From positions 1 through 64,000 of the forward strand of contig NZ_JAJAQI010000026.1 in the NCBI RefSeq assembly GCF_020523605.1: a DNA stretch of 64,000 bases, given 5' to 3'. The notes under the pieces were generated by a model that saw nothing but the letters and a program-made list of their open reading frames with translations, was not told the DNA's origin and did not search any database. Within the stretch, counting starts at the first letter, position 1, and every line of letters starts with the position of its first letter. The position numbers and the translations under genes are program-made. Source of the DNA: Roseicella aerolata (GTDB lineage Bacteria > Pseudomonadota > Alphaproteobacteria > Acetobacterales > Acetobacteraceae). Shown here piece after piece: positions 26,284-36,698 of this stretch.

Positions 26284-26405
26284 GCTTCCCTACTCATGCC
26301 AAAAGGGCGCGGAGGGCAAGCCCCGCCGCGCCCTTTCCCGCCAGAATGCGACATGCGGCCGGCGACGGAGGGCGGTTCTGCGTGCCGGCACATAGGCGCC
26401 GCCCC

Positions 26406-27509
<1,104 letters not shown>

Positions 27510-27598
27510 TGTCCCGAACGCCCCCTTGTCTTTGGGCCATCCGCTCCGGACCTCCGCGGCGGCCGCCAGGGCCGCCGCCGCTCCGGTCCACCGGATGG

Positions 27599-28507
27599 CT
27601 AGCCCTTGGTCGCACCGGCGGTCAGGCCGGCGATGTAGTAGTCCATCAGCAGCGCGTAGAGGATGACGGGCGGCAGCGCCGCCAGCAGGCTGCCGGCCAT
27701 GATCTGTCCCCAGGCGAAGGTGTCCGCGCGCACCAGCTGGGAGACGATGCCGATGGTCAGCGGCATGGAATCCGGCGTGGTGATGAAGGAGGTCGGGTAG
27801 ACGAAGGCGGCCCAGGAGACGGTGAAGGCGAAGATCGTCGCGGCGATGATGCCGGGCAGCGCGACGGGGATGAAGATCTTCGTCAGCATCTGCATCCAGT
27901 TGGCGCCGTCGATCAGCGCCGCCTCGTCCAGCTCCTTCGGGATGGATGCGAAGTAGCCGATCATGATCCAGGTGCAGAAGGGCACGGTCAGGGTCGGGTA
28001 GACCAGCACCAGCCCCCAGATCGAGTTCAGCAGGCCGAGGCCACCGACGATCTGGTAGAGCGGGATGAAGAGCAGCGTCTCCGGCACCAGGTAGGTCAGG
28101 AAGACGCCGGTCGCCAGGGTCTGGCTGCCCCAGAACTTCATCCGCGCCAGCGAGAAGGCGGCGAGCACCGAGATCACCATGGTGACCGAGACCACCAGCA
28201 CGGTGACGATGGCGCTGTTCAGGAAGAAGCGCAGGAACATCGGGTCGCCGAGGATGGCGCCGTAATTCTCCAGCGTCGGGTCGCGCACCAGCCAGGGGCT
28301 GCCCGACATGTTCGCCACCTCGGCGCTCGTCTTGAAGCTGGTGATCAGCATGTAGATGGGCGGCGCCAGGAAGAAGAGGGCGAAGATCACCAGGCAGACA
28401 TAGGCCGAGACGAGCGCCCAGCGCCGCTCCTTCGAGAGCGAGCCGACCTTGCGCCCGAAATAGGAACCCGCCGGCGCGGCGGCGTTGGCGGTGGAGGCGG
28501 ACATCAC
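27599..28507 (-). CDS. Sugar-type ABC transporter permease (MalG/UgpE family)
   Basis: A 302-residue inner-membrane permease with six hydrophobic helices. The EAA loop that contacts the ATPase reads [20 protein letters not shown] near residues 196-215. The first cytoplasmic stretch and helix ([20 protein letters not shown]) are typical of MalG-like proteins. It overlaps the upstream permease gene by four bases (ATGT/ACAT region at 28504-28507), so the two are translated together. Substrate unknown. Confidence 0.95.
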   Translation of the reverse strand: MMSASTANAAAPAGSYFGRKVGSLSKERRWALVSAYVCLVIFALFFLAPPIYMLITSFKTSAEVANMSGSPWLVRDPTLENYGAILGDPMFLRFFLNSAIVTVLVVSVTMVISVLAAFSLARMKFWGSQTLATGVFLTYLVPETLLFIPLYQIVGGLGLLNSIWGLVLVYPTLTVPFCTWIMIGYFASIPKELDEAALIDGANWMQMLTKIFIPVALPGIIAATIFAFTVSWAAFVYPTSFITTPDSMPLTIGIVSQLVRADTFAWGQIMAGSLLAALPPVILYALLMDYYIAGLTAGATKG

Positions 28508-29442
28508 ATCTGCTCCTTGTTCCGCTTGGTCACGTCGCGGAGGATGAAGAAGGCGAAGATCGCCAGCAGCGGGAACATGAAGAGCGAGACCGCCGCGCCG
28601 CGCGGCACGTTGCCCGAGAGGATGCCGACCTGGAAGGCATAGGTGGCGAAGAGGTGGGTCATGTCGCGCGGGCCGCCATTGGTCAGCACCCGGACGATGT
28701 CGTAATTGGCGAAGGTGACGATCAGGCTGAACAGCACCGTGATGCTGATGATGTTGCGCATCATCGGCAGGGTGATGTGCCGCAGCCCCTGCCAGCCCGT
28801 CGCGCCGTCGATCGCCGCCGCCTCATAGAGCTGGTCCGGCACCGATTTCAGCGCCGCCAGGTACATGATCATGAAGAAGGGCGCGCCGACCCAGACATTC
28901 ACCAGGATGACGGCGAAGCGGGCCCAGTTCGGCTCGCCCAGCCAGGGCACCGCCGGCACGCCGACCACGCTGAGCAGCCAGTTGATGGAGCTGTAGGAGG
29001 GATCGAACATCCACCACCAGCCGAGGGTGGAGAGCGCCGGCGGCATGACCCAGGGGATCAGCAGCATGCCGCGCCACTTCTTCTGGCCCTTGGCCGGGAT
29101 GTGGTGCAGCTGGTGCGCCAGGATGAAGCCGATCAGCGCCTTCAGCAGCACGGCGCCGACAGCGAAGATGCAGCTCTGCCAGATCACCATCCAGAAGGTT
29201 TCGGTATCCAGCAGGATCTCGAAATTGCCGAGCCCGATGTTCCGCACCATGGTGCGGTTCAGGGTGGAGAGGTAGAGCGCATAGAAGAACGGGTAGACCA
29301 CCAGCCCGCCGATGACCGCGAGCAGCGGCAGCGCCATGACGAAGGCGATGGTGGATCGCCGGCGCGCGAAGCGCTGGAGGCTGTTGACCCCCGGGCTTAC
29401 CGCAGCCGGCGCGGTGGCTGTCATTGTTCCGTCGGCGGCCAT
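28504..29442 (-). CDS. Sugar-type ABC transporter permease (MalF/UgpA family)
   Basis: A 312-residue inner-membrane permease with six helices. The EAA motif is [20 protein letters not shown] near residues 205-225. The start at 29442 (MAADGTM) has GGGGAGG about six bases upstream; the frame remains open to 29586 but without a ribosome site. Followed directly by the second permease (overlap) and preceded by the solute-binding protein gene, 76 bases away. Together with both and the ATPase it forms a complete CUT1 importer. Confidence 0.95.
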   Translation of the reverse strand: MAADGTMTATAPAAVSPGVNSLQRFARRRSTIAFVMALPLLAVIGGLVVYPFFYALYLSTLNRTMVRNIGLGNFEILLDTETFWMVIWQSCIFAVGAVLLKALIGFILAHQLHHIPAKGQKKWRGMLLIPWVMPPALSTLGWWWMFDPSYSSINWLLSVVGVPAVPWLGEPNWARFAVILVNVWVGAPFFMIMYLAALKSVPDQLYEAAAIDGATGWQGLRHITLPMMRNIISITVLFSLIVTFANYDIVRVLTNGGPRDMTHLFATYAFQVGILSGNVPRGAAVSLFMFPLLAIFAFFILRDVTKRNKEQM

Positions 29443-29518
29443 GGCGCACCTCCCCCCAACTCGGGATTCCCTTGGGCACGGGCAGGGAAGTTCCCCGCCC
29501 GGCCGGTCACAAAACCAC

Positions 29519-30877
29519 TCAGCCGCGCGCGAAGTTGCGCAGTTCCCGCTCCGCCCAGGCCAGCGCCTGGTCGATGCTCTCGCCACCCTGCGAGATGCGC
29601 GCGATCACCTTGGTGTTGATCGCCTGGTTGTAGGCCTGCACCGCGATCTCGGCCGGGGCCGGGGCGAAGGCGACATTCAGCTCGCCCTTCTGGTGCGGCT
29701 TGTTCGGGTAGTTGTAGACCACGCCCTGCGGCGGGCCCTCCGTCTCCCAGACCTTGAAGTCGGACATGCTCTGGAAGGGCGGGATGTCGTAGCCGCTGCT
29801 GGTCGTGGTCTGCCGCTCGGCGCTGCTGCGCTCGGAGAGGAATTCCAGCAGGCTCTTCGCCGCGGATTTGTTGCGGCTGAAGCTCCAGATGCCCCAGAAA
29901 TAGGGCAGGTAGGGCACGAAGCGCCCTTCCGGCCCGGCCGGGATCGGCGCCTGCCAGATCTTCTCGGCCACCTGGGGGTTGTCGCGCTTGGCCACCGCCC
30001 AGGCGGAGGGCGGGTTGAAGATCAGCGCGCCGCGGCCGGAGATCATCCAGCGATTGTTGGAGGCGTCGTCCCAGGCCCAGACATCATTGGGCAGGAACTT
30101 GGAGAGGCGCACCAGGTATTCCACCGCCTGGCGCAGCTTCGGGTTGTTGCGGACGGTGACGTTGCCCTTCTCGTCGAGCATGCTGGCGCCATAGCCGCGG
30201 AACAGCGCGCCGACCCAGTCCACCGCATCGGTGAACTGCCCCATCGGCAGGCCGAAGGGCACGCCAGCGGCGTGGCACTTCTCGGCCGCCATCAGGAAGG
30301 TGTCCCAGTTCCAGCGGTCGGCGCCCGGGCCCATCTCCGGCTTCGCCGGCCACATCTCCTGGATGTCGATGCCGGCATGCTGCTTCAGCAGGTCGAAGCG
30401 GATCATGGCGGGCTTCAGCTGCGTGCCGGAGACGGCCGGGACGGCGCGCCAGGCGCCCTCGCGCTTGCCGAGGTATTCCGCCGCCGGGGCGATCTTGCCG
30501 TATTTCTGCTCCAGGCGGCCGACCACATCGTCCACCGGCTCCAGCAGCCGGGCATGGGCGGAGGGCTCCCAGGTCGGGAAGGCCAGGATGTCGTGGCCGC
30601 TGCGCGACTGTGCCTGGGCCGCGATGGTCAGCAGGTTCTGGTTGCCGACCGAGGTGATGAAGTCGCTGACGACCTCCACGCGGTTCCGCTCGCCCCACTC
30701 CCGGCAGAGCTCCCGCATGATGTTGTTGCCGACCGGCACCCAGTGGTCCCACCAGCCGCAGCGAAGCGTGCCGCCGGTACCCTGCGCATGCACCATCGGG
30801 GCGGAGAGCGCGCCCGCCGCGATCACGCCGGCGCCATTGCGCAGCAGCCTGCGCCGGGTCAAGCGATTGCCTGCCAT
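29519..30877 (-). CDS. Extracellular solute-binding protein of the sugar-type ABC importer, Tat-exported
   Basis: A 452-residue periplasmic binding protein (family 1 extracellular solute-binding proteins). The N-terminus NRLTRRRLLRNGAGVIAAGA has a twin-arginine motif and the hydrophobic stretch ends at PMVHAQG, so Tat export is likely. Mature features include GGTLRCGWWDHWVPVG near the start and QLKPAMIRFDLLKQHAGID in the middle. As first gene of the operon (30877 down to 26406) it defines the substrate, which cannot be deduced; glycerol-3-phosphate, sugars or polyols are typical. The start ATG has AGGACAAGGAATG-type purines just upstream. Confidence 0.92.
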   Translation of the reverse strand: MAGNRLTRRRLLRNGAGVIAAGALSAPMVHAQGTGGTLRCGWWDHWVPVGNNIMRELCREWGERNRVEVVSDFITSVGNQNLLTIAAQAQSRSGHDILAFPTWEPSAHARLLEPVDDVVGRLEQKYGKIAPAAEYLGKREGAWRAVPAVSGTQLKPAMIRFDLLKQHAGIDIQEMWPAKPEMGPGADRWNWDTFLMAAEKCHAAGVPFGLPMGQFTDAVDWVGALFRGYGASMLDEKGNVTVRNNPKLRQAVEYLVRLSKFLPNDVWAWDDASNNRWMISGRGALIFNPPSAWAVAKRDNPQVAEKIWQAPIPAGPEGRFVPYLPYFWGIWSFSRNKSAAKSLLEFLSERSSAERQTTTSSGYDIPPFQSMSDFKVWETEGPPQGVVYNYPNKPHQKGELNVAFAPAPAEIAVQAYNQAINTKVIARISQGGESIDQALAWAERELRNFARG

Positions 30878-31077
30878 TCCTTGTCCTCCCGTTGCGGCGG
30901 GAAGTGCCCGCCGGACGTCCCACTGGGCCTGTTTCGGCCCTGGCGCGCAACATGGCGCGACGCGCAAGCCATGACAACGGGGGGATGGCCTGAGGCGCCG
31001 CCCTGACGATGCGCTGCCGGTCGGAACATCCGCGGTAGCGGCGCCGTTGGGGACGGGTCCCGCCAAAGGAATGATGC

Positions 31078-32538
31078 ATGGAGGGGGAATCGGCCGAATC
31101 GGTCATCCCGCTGCTCGAAGAACATCTTCGAATTGCGAAGAACCAGCGCGCGACCGGCCGCGTCCGCATCGCCGTCACCACCGGGGAGGAAACCCGGCTG
31201 GTGGAGGAGGTGCTGCGCGACCGCCGCGTGGAGATCGAGCGCGTGCCGGTCGGGCGCCCGGTGACCGAGGCCCCGCCGGTACGGGAGGAGGGTGACACCC
31301 TTGTCATCCCGGTGCTGGAGGAGGTGCTGGTCGTCGAGCGCCGGCTGGTGCTGCGGGAGGAGGTCCGCCTCCGCCTGCGGACCGAGGAGCGGCGCGAGTC
31401 CGTCCCGGTCACGCTCCGCCGGCAGCAGGCCGCGGTCGAGCGCCTGCCCCCCCCTGCATCCCGGCTGGCGCCCAACCAACAGGAGGCCCAAGGCATGCGC
31501 ACCATCACCGGACTGTTCGACAGCAGACCCGACGCCGAGCGCGCGGTGGAGTACATGGTCCAGCACCACGACATCGACCGGAACGCCATCCAGGTCCATG
31601 CCGCCGGCAGCGAGAACGTGACCGCCGGCACGCATGAGCGCCGGGACGAATCGCATCACGGCTTCGTCGCCTCGCTGCACGATCTCAGCCTGCCGGAGGA
31701 GGACCGGATCACCTATGCCGAGGGCCTGCGCCGCGGCGGCATCTTGGTCTCGGTGCGGGCGCCGGAGGACAGGCTCGACAAGGTGGCCGATGCCTTCGAG
31801 AGCAACGGCGCCGTCGACCTGGAGGCGCGGGAGGCGGAGTGGCGCCAGGGCGGCTGGACGGGCGGTGGCGGCGGCGTGATCGGCGGCATGGCCGGGGGGA
31901 AGGATGCCGCCGGCCCTGCCTCGACCGGCACCGGCCAGGGCGGCGCGCGGGCCACAAATGCTGGCACCGCGAAGCCGGTCGATGCCGGCATCGCCCCCCC
32001 GCCCGTTCGGCCGGTCGGCCCGGCGGCGCAGGCCGTGGCAGGCGCGGGCACCGGCACCTCCGCGCCGCGCGGCACGGCGGCAGGCGTGAGCGGTGGCGCC
32101 GGCGGCCCGCAGGCCCCCGGCATGGCGGCGGGGCGCGACGAGGCGATCCCGATCGTCGAGGAGCAGCTGCGTGTCGGCAAGCGCGACGTCACTCATGGCC
32201 GCGTCCGCGTGCGCAGCTACATCGTCGAGACGCCGGTCGAGGAGCAGGTGCGCCTGCGGGAGGAGCATGTGCAGGTGGAGCGCCGCCCGGTGGACCGGCC
32301 GCTCGGCGCGGGCGAGCGGGCCGATTTCCAGGACCGCGTGATCGAGGCGAACGAATCGACCGAGGAGGCGGTGATCGACAAGGAGGCACGGGTGCGCGAG
32401 GAGGTGGTGATCCGGAAGGAGGCGACCGAGCGGACCGAGACCGTCTCCGACACCCTCCGCCGTACCGAGGTGGAGGTGGAGGTGGAGGACGAGCGCCGCC
32501 GCGGCGCCGGCACCCCGCCGCGCGACCCGGGGCGGTAA
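31078..32538 (+). CDS. DUF2382 (YsnF/AvaK) stress protein, in-frame tandem with internal start
   Basis: A 486-codon frame with two DUF2382 domains. Residues 1 to about 135 hold the first (VIPLLEEHLRIAKNQRATGR, then RRLVLREEVRLRLRTEER). At codon 140 a Met (position 31495) begins MRTITGLFDSRPDAERAVEY, a typical N-terminus of separate stress proteins, with AGGAGG at 31481-31486 eight bases upstream. The second half has a general-stress-like domain (to about residue 255), a Gly/Ala/Pro linker (265-355) and the second DUF2382 (AIPIVEEQLRVGKRDVTHGR to the end). Either two ancestral genes fused by loss of a stop, or one frame yields two products. Domain function is unknown; members are linked to stress and photosynthetic reaction-centre-like PRC partners. 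Confidence 0.8.
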   Translation: MEGESAESVIPLLEEHLRIAKNQRATGRVRIAVTTGEETRLVEEVLRDRRVEIERVPVGRPVTEAPPVREEGDTLVIPVLEEVLVVERRLVLREEVRLRLRTEERRESVPVTLRRQQAAVERLPPPASRLAPNQQEAQGMRTITGLFDSRPDAERAVEYMVQHHDIDRNAIQVHAAGSENVTAGTHERRDESHHGFVASLHDLSLPEEDRITYAEGLRRGGILVSVRAPEDRLDKVADAFESNGAVDLEAREAEWRQGGWTGGGGGVIGGMAGGKDAAGPASTGTGQGGARATNAGTAKPVDAGIAPPPVRPVGPAAQAVAGAGTGTSAPRGTAAGVSGGAGGPQAPGMAAGRDEAIPIVEEQLRVGKRDVTHGRVRVRSYIVETPVEEQVRLREEHVQVERRPVDRPLGAGERADFQDRVIEANESTEEAVIDKEARVREEVVIRKEATERTETVSDTLRRTEVEVEVEDERRRGAGTPPRDPGR

Positions 32539-32584
32539 CCGGCCGGGCGGCGGCGGCGATGGCCTTGCCGCCGCCGCCGCCCGG

Positions 32585-33742
32585 ATGGACGATGGCGGGA
32601 TGGAGACCCGTTCCGTCGAGGCCATCGTCATCGGCGCCGGCATGGCCGGCGCCACCGCCGCCGCCCACCTCGCCGCCACGCGCCACGTCGCGCTGCTGGA
32701 GGCGGAGGAGAGCGCGGGCTACCACGCCACCGGCCGTTCCGCTGCCATCTGGATCCGGAATTACGGCAGCCCGGATGCCCGCATCCTCACCGCCGCCTCC
32801 CGCGCCTTCTTCGATTCGCCGCCCGCCGGCTTCGCCGCCGCGCCGCTGATCCGCGCACGGGACGTGGTGCACCTGGCGCCACCGGGGCAGGTCGGGCACC
32901 TGCAGGCGATGATGGCGGCAGCGCCGGACCTGCGGCCGCTCGACCTCGCCGCACTGCGCGCCCGCGTCCCCGTCCTGCGGCCCGGCTATGCGGCCATGGC
33001 GGCGCTGGAGCCGGACTGCTTCGACATCGACGTCGCCGCCCTGCACCAGGGCTTCCTCCGCCAGGTCGCGGAACGCGGCGGCACGCTCGCGCTGCGCCAC
33101 CGCGCCGGCCGGATCTGGAAGGAAGCCGGGCTCTGGCGGGCGGAGGCCTCGACCGGCGCCGTCTTCGCCGCGCCCGTCCTGGTGGATGCCGCCGGCGCCT
33201 GGGGGGACGAGGTCGCGGCGCTGGCGGGCGTGCATATCCTCGGCCTGCAGCCGAAGCGCCGCACCGCCTGCATCATCGACCCCGGCCCGCATGACTGCAC
33301 GGACTGGCCGCTGCTCGGCGATGTGGACCATAGCTGGTACGTCCGGCCGGAGGCGCGGCGGAAGCTGATGGTCTCCCCGGCCGACGAGACGGACAGCGCG
33401 CCGCTCGACGCCCAGCCGGAGGAGCTGGACGTCGCCGTCGCCATCGACCGGATGCAGCAGGCGCTGGACATACCGGTGACCAGGATCGAGCACAAATGGG
33501 CCGGGCTGCGCAGCTTCACGCCGGATCGCGGCCTCGCCATCGGCGAGGGCAGCGAGGCCGGCTTCTTCTGGATGGTCGGCCAGGGCGGCTACGGCATCCA
33601 GACCGCGCCGGCGGCGGGCCGGCTGCTGGCGGCGCTGGTGAACGGCACGGCGCCGGAGGCGGATATCGCGGCCGCGGCGCCGCTGACCGATCCGCGCCGA
33701 TTCGAGCGGATGGCCGGGGAGAGGCAGCGCCCGGAGGCGTGA
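32585..33742 (+). CDS. FAD-dependent oxidoreductase (DAO family, glycine/D-amino acid oxidase-like)
   Basis: A 385-residue flavoprotein. The N-terminal Rossmann motif AIVIGAGMAGATAAAHLA lies near residues 15-32, with the acidic ribose ligand in ALLEAEESAGYHATGRSAA (about 38-56), typical of DAO-fold enzymes. The C-terminal FAD contact is GQGGYGIQTAPAAGRLLA near residue 338. Expected to oxidise an amine or amino acid with release of imine; substrate unknown. METRS at 32600 is an alternative start. It lies 35 bases upstream of a threonine/serine dehydratase, so the pair may serve amino-acid catabolism. Confidence 0.9.
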   Translation: MDDGGMETRSVEAIVIGAGMAGATAAAHLAATRHVALLEAEESAGYHATGRSAAIWIRNYGSPDARILTAASRAFFDSPPAGFAAAPLIRARDVVHLAPPGQVGHLQAMMAAAPDLRPLDLAALRARVPVLRPGYAAMAALEPDCFDIDVAALHQGFLRQVAERGGTLALRHRAGRIWKEAGLWRAEASTGAVFAAPVLVDAAGAWGDEVAALAGVHILGLQPKRRTACIIDPGPHDCTDWPLLGDVDHSWYVRPEARRKLMVSPADETDSAPLDAQPEELDVAVAIDRMQQALDIPVTRIEHKWAGLRSFTPDRGLAIGEGSEAGFFWMVGQGGYGIQTAPAAGRLLAALVNGTAPEADIAAAAPLTDPRRFERMAGERQRPEA

Positions 33743-33777
33743 GGCCGATCGACGAACACAGGCTTGAGGACATCCCG

Positions 33778-34758
33778 ATGAGCGAGACGGTCAGCTTCGC
33801 CGATGTCGAGGCCGCGGCGGCCAGGCTGCGCGGCAAGGTGGTGCGCACGCCGATGCTGCGCCACCGGCTGCTGGACGAGATTACCGGCGGCACCGTGCTG
33901 GTGAAGCCCGAACCCTTGCAGAGGACCGGCAGCTTCAAGCTGCGCGGCGCCACCAACGCCTCCCTGCTGCTGGACCCGGCGGCGCGGCGCGCGGGCGTGG
34001 TCACGCATTCCTCCGGCAACCATGGCCAGGCCCTCGCCTGCGCCGCGCACATGCTGGGCATGCCGGCGCTGATCGCCATGCCGAGCGACGCGCCGGCCAT
34101 CAAGGTCGAGAGCACGCGGCGCTGGGGCGCCGAGATCCATCCCTTCGACCGCCACGGCGTGGACCGGGACGCGCTGGCGGCGTGGCTGGCGGCGGAGCGC
34201 GGCGCGACGCTGATCCCCCCCTTCGACCACCCGCATGTCATCGCCGGCCAGGGCACGGTGGCGCTGGAACTGCTGGAGGACGTGAAGGCGGCCGGCCTCG
34301 CGCTCGATGCGCTCGCGGTGTGCACGGGTGGGGGCGGGCTGATCGCCGGCTGCGCCCTGGCGGCCGAGGCGCTGGCGCCGGAGGCGGAGGTCTGGGCGGT
34401 GGAGCCCGAGGGGTGGGATGACACCCGCCGCAGCCTGGAGGCGGGGCGGCGCATCCCGGCCGACGGCAGGGGCGAGAATTTCTGCGACGCGCTGCTCTCG
34501 CGGCAGCCCGGGGCCCTCACCTTCGCCATCAACCATCCGCGCCTCGCGGGCGGCATCGCGGTGACGCGGGCGGAGGTGCTGCGGGCGATGCGCTTCGCCT
34601 TCGATCACCTGAAGATCGTGGCGGAGCCGGGCGGTGCCGTGGCGCTGGCGGCGGTGCTGGCCGGCAGGCTGGACACCAGGGGACGCACGGTCGGCATCGT
34701 CATCAGCGGGGGCAATGTGGATCCCGCGGTCTTCGCGGAGGCGCTGGCGGCGGGCTGA
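33778..34758 (+). CDS. Threonine/serine dehydratase (PLP-dependent, fold type II)
   Basis: A 326-residue cytosolic enzyme that deaminates threonine to 2-oxobutyrate or serine to pyruvate. The PLP lysine lies in RTGSFKLRGATNASLLL near residues 50-60, followed by THSSGNHGQALACAAHMLG near 80. The phosphate-binding glycine loop is VCTGGGGLIAGCALA near residue 182. Lacking a C-terminal ACT regulatory domain, it is the short catabolic type rather than full-length IlvA; serine racemase-like activity cannot be excluded. ATG at 33778 follows a GAGGACATCCCG stretch. A family 1 repeat lies 68 bases downstream. Confidence 0.93.
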   Translation: MSETVSFADVEAAAARLRGKVVRTPMLRHRLLDEITGGTVLVKPEPLQRTGSFKLRGATNASLLLDPAARRAGVVTHSSGNHGQALACAAHMLGMPALIAMPSDAPAIKVESTRRWGAEIHPFDRHGVDRDALAAWLAAERGATLIPPFDHPHVIAGQGTVALELLEDVKAAGLALDALAVCTGGGGLIAGCALAAEALAPEAEVWAVEPEGWDDTRRSLEAGRRIPADGRGENFCDALLSRQPGALTFAINHPRLAGGIAVTRAEVLRAMRFAFDHLKIVAEPGGAVALAAVLAGRLDTRGRTVGIVISGGNVDPAVFAEALAAG

Positions 34759-34826
34759 CGCGCCTCCGGCGGGGACGGCAGGCCCCGCCGGGAAAGCCTT
34801 GCCTCCGACGGGCTCCGGCGAGGGGG

Positions 34827-34932
34827 CTAGAACAGATCGCCAGAGGCCGTGAACGACCGAAGGCGTGAATCTGCTCGGAAAACAAGGAGCTACAGCGGAT
34901 GAGCGTTCAGTTCTGAACGCAATCCGCTGTAA
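34827..34932 (+). repeat. Dispersed repeat family 1, copy 4
   Basis: Starts CTAGAACAGATCGCCAGAGG, then GCGTGAATCTGCTCGG and AAAACAAGGAGC, and ends in a near-perfect hairpin. Its arms are TACAGCGGAT-AGCGTTCAG and CTGAACGC-ATCCGCTGTA around a two-base centre (TT). This is the most complete copy after the one at 24.4 kb and shows all blocks in order: head, AACAAGGAG box, terminal palindrome. Confidence 0.88.
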
Positions 34933-34951
34933 GCCCCCCCACCGGCCCGCC

Positions 34952-35158
34952 TTACCGCTGCGGGGTCTGGCCCTGCTCGCTGCAGGCCCAGCCATGGCAG
35001 TGGACGAGCCCGTCGTCGTAGGGCTCCTCCTCCGGATGGGCCGACATGGCGGCGGCGATGGTCGCGCCGCGGCGCATCGGGCCGGTGGGGGCGGGCAGCG
35101 GCTCGGTCGCCCAGGCGTGGGAATGCACCAGGCCGTCGTCGTAATCGTCGTTGGACAT
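34952..35158 (-). CDS. Small protein with duplicated YDDGLVHxHxWA motif, unrecognised
   Basis: A 68-residue hydrophilic protein. The sequence YDDGLVHSHAWA near residues 6-17 recurs as YDDGLVHCHGWA near 47-58, so the protein is an internal duplication joined by an Ala/Pro/Met-rich linker. Conserved His, Cys, Asp and Trp could bind metal, but this is speculation. It begins 68 bases after the isocitrate lyase stop on the same strand, preceded by GGAAAA purines, and is probably co-transcribed with it. I do not know the family. Conservation of both motif copies at protein level supports it being a real gene. Confidence 0.7.
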   Translation of the reverse strand: MSNDDYDDGLVHSHAWATEPLPAPTGPMRRGATIAAAMSAHPEEEPYDDGLVHCHGWACSEQGQTPQR

Positions 35159-35226
35159 GGGACGTTTTCCTTTTCGTGGGGCCGTGGGGGTGTCCCGCGC
35201 CGGCCGCCCGGCGCGGGGCGGGGTGG

Positions 35227-36552
35227 TCAGTGGGCGTGCGCCTTCTCGCCGTCGTGGAACTGCGCCGCCTCGGTGCTGGTCGCCAGCGCGGTGGTGCTGG
35301 ACTGGCCGCCGCCCGCCGCCGTGGCGACCGCGTCGAAATAGCCCACCCCCACCTCGCGCTGGTGGCGCACCGCGGTGAAGCCCTCGGCCTCGGCGGCGAA
35401 CTCCGCCTGCTGCAGCTCGGAATAGGCGCCCATGCCGCGGTCCTTGTAGCCGCGGGCCAGCTTGAACATGGACAGGTTCAGGCTGTGGAAGCCGGCGAGG
35501 GTGACGAACTGGAATTTGTAGCCCATGGCGCCCAGCTCGCGCTGGAACCTGGTCGCCGCCTCGATGCCCATCTTCCGCTGCCAGTTGAAGGACGGGCTGC
35601 AGTTGTAGGCGAGCATCTTGCCGGGGAATTCCTTCTGGACCGCCTCGGCGAAGTCGCGCGCATCCTGCAGGTCGGGGTCGGAGGTCTCCCACCACAGCAG
35701 GTCGGCATAGGGCGCATAGGCCAGGCTGCGGGCGATGGCGTATTGCTTGCCCATGCCGGGCCTGATCCGGAAGAAGCCTTCCGGCGTGCGGTCATCGGTG
35801 ATGAAGGGCCGGTCGCGCTCATCCACGTCGCTGGTGAGAAGCTGGGCGCTCTCGGCATCCGTCCGGCAGAGCAGGACGGTCGGCACACCCTCCACGTCGG
35901 CCGCGAGGCGGGCGGCGTTCAGCGTGCGGATATGCTGCTGGATCGGCACCAGCACCTTGCCGCCGAGATGGCCGCATTTCTTCTCGGACGCCAGCTGGTC
36001 CTCGAAGTGGACGCCCGCCGCGCCGGCATCGATCATGGCGCGCATCAGCTCATAGGCGTTCAGCGCGCCGCCGAAGCCGGCCTCGGCATCGGCGACGATC
36101 GGCGCCATGTAGTGGGTGTCGTCGCCCTTCCCTTCCTGTACCGCGATCTGGTCGGCGCGGCGCAGCGCGTTGTTGATCCGCCGCACCACGTTGGGGACGC
36201 TGTCCACGGGGTAGAGAGACTGGTCCGGGTACATGGTCGAGGCGGTATTGGCATCCGCTGCCACCTGCCAGCCCGAGAGATAGATCGCCTTCAGCCCGGC
36301 CTTCACCTGCTGCAGGGCCTGCATGCCGGTCAGCGCGCCGAGGGTGTTCACATAGGGTTCGGTCTTCAGCAGCTGCCACAGGCGGCGGGCGCCCCTGTCG
36401 GCCAGGGTGTGCTGGATGCGGAAGCTGCCGGCGAGCCGCGCGACATCGGCCGGCGTGTAGTCGCGGCGGATGCCATCGAACCGGCCGGGCTCGGGCCGCT
36501 CGCCGCCGAAGCTGCCATCCGGCGCGAAATGGGGGGCGGGTGTCTGGCGCAT
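35227..36552 (-). CDS. aceA: Isocitrate lyase
   Basis: A 441-residue cytosolic enzyme that splits isocitrate into glyoxylate and succinate, the entry step of the glyoxylate bypass for growth on acetate or fatty acids. The signature [13 protein letters not shown], with the catalytic Cys, lies near residue 190. Other family blocks are [13 protein letters not shown] near 95, [18 protein letters not shown] near 160 and [14 protein letters not shown] near 320. Length fits the family. It diverges from a ScfR/RamB-type regulator, with inverted repeats between them. Malate synthase is not in the window. Confidence 0.98.
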   Translation of the reverse strand: MRQTPAPHFAPDGSFGGERPEPGRFDGIRRDYTPADVARLAGSFRIQHTLADRGARRLWQLLKTEPYVNTLGALTGMQALQQVKAGLKAIYLSGWQVAADANTASTMYPDQSLYPVDSVPNVVRRINNALRRADQIAVQEGKGDDTHYMAPIVADAEAGFGGALNAYELMRAMIDAGAAGVHFEDQLASEKKCGHLGGKVLVPIQQHIRTLNAARLAADVEGVPTVLLCRTDAESAQLLTSDVDERDRPFITDDRTPEGFFRIRPGMGKQYAIARSLAYAPYADLLWWETSDPDLQDARDFAEAVQKEFPGKMLAYNCSPSFNWQRKMGIEAATRFQRELGAMGYKFQFVTLAGFHSLNLSMFKLARGYKDRGMGAYSELQQAEFAAEAEGFTAVRHQREVGVGYFDAVATAAGGGQSSTTALATSTEAAQFHDGEKAHAH

Positions 36553-36593
36553 AGGTGATCTCCTGATCGGGCTGGCCCCGGTGTGCAGGTCAA

Positions 36594-36680
36594 TAATTCA
36601 CATTGCGGCGCCGAAGTTCAGGTCTTATTGGTGTGAAAATCGGCAAACCAGTCGTCGCTTTCACAATCCACTTGTGAAAT
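36594..36680. promoter_or_regulatory. Candidate operators between aceA and its divergent regulator
   Basis: The 146-base intergenic region is AT-rich and holds a perfect inverted repeat: TTTCACAA (36659-36666), five bases, TTGTGAAA (36672-36679), ending 19 bases before the regulator ATG. Two further half-sites with the same core face each other, TTCACA at 36597-36602 and TGTGAAA at 36632-36638. The repeated core suits binding by the adjacent HTH regulator acting on both genes. RamB in Corynebacterium binds different AT-rich sites controlling aceA, so the parallel is only contextual. Confidence 0.6.
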
Positions 36681-36698
36681 TTGTAAAGGCAGTGAAGC

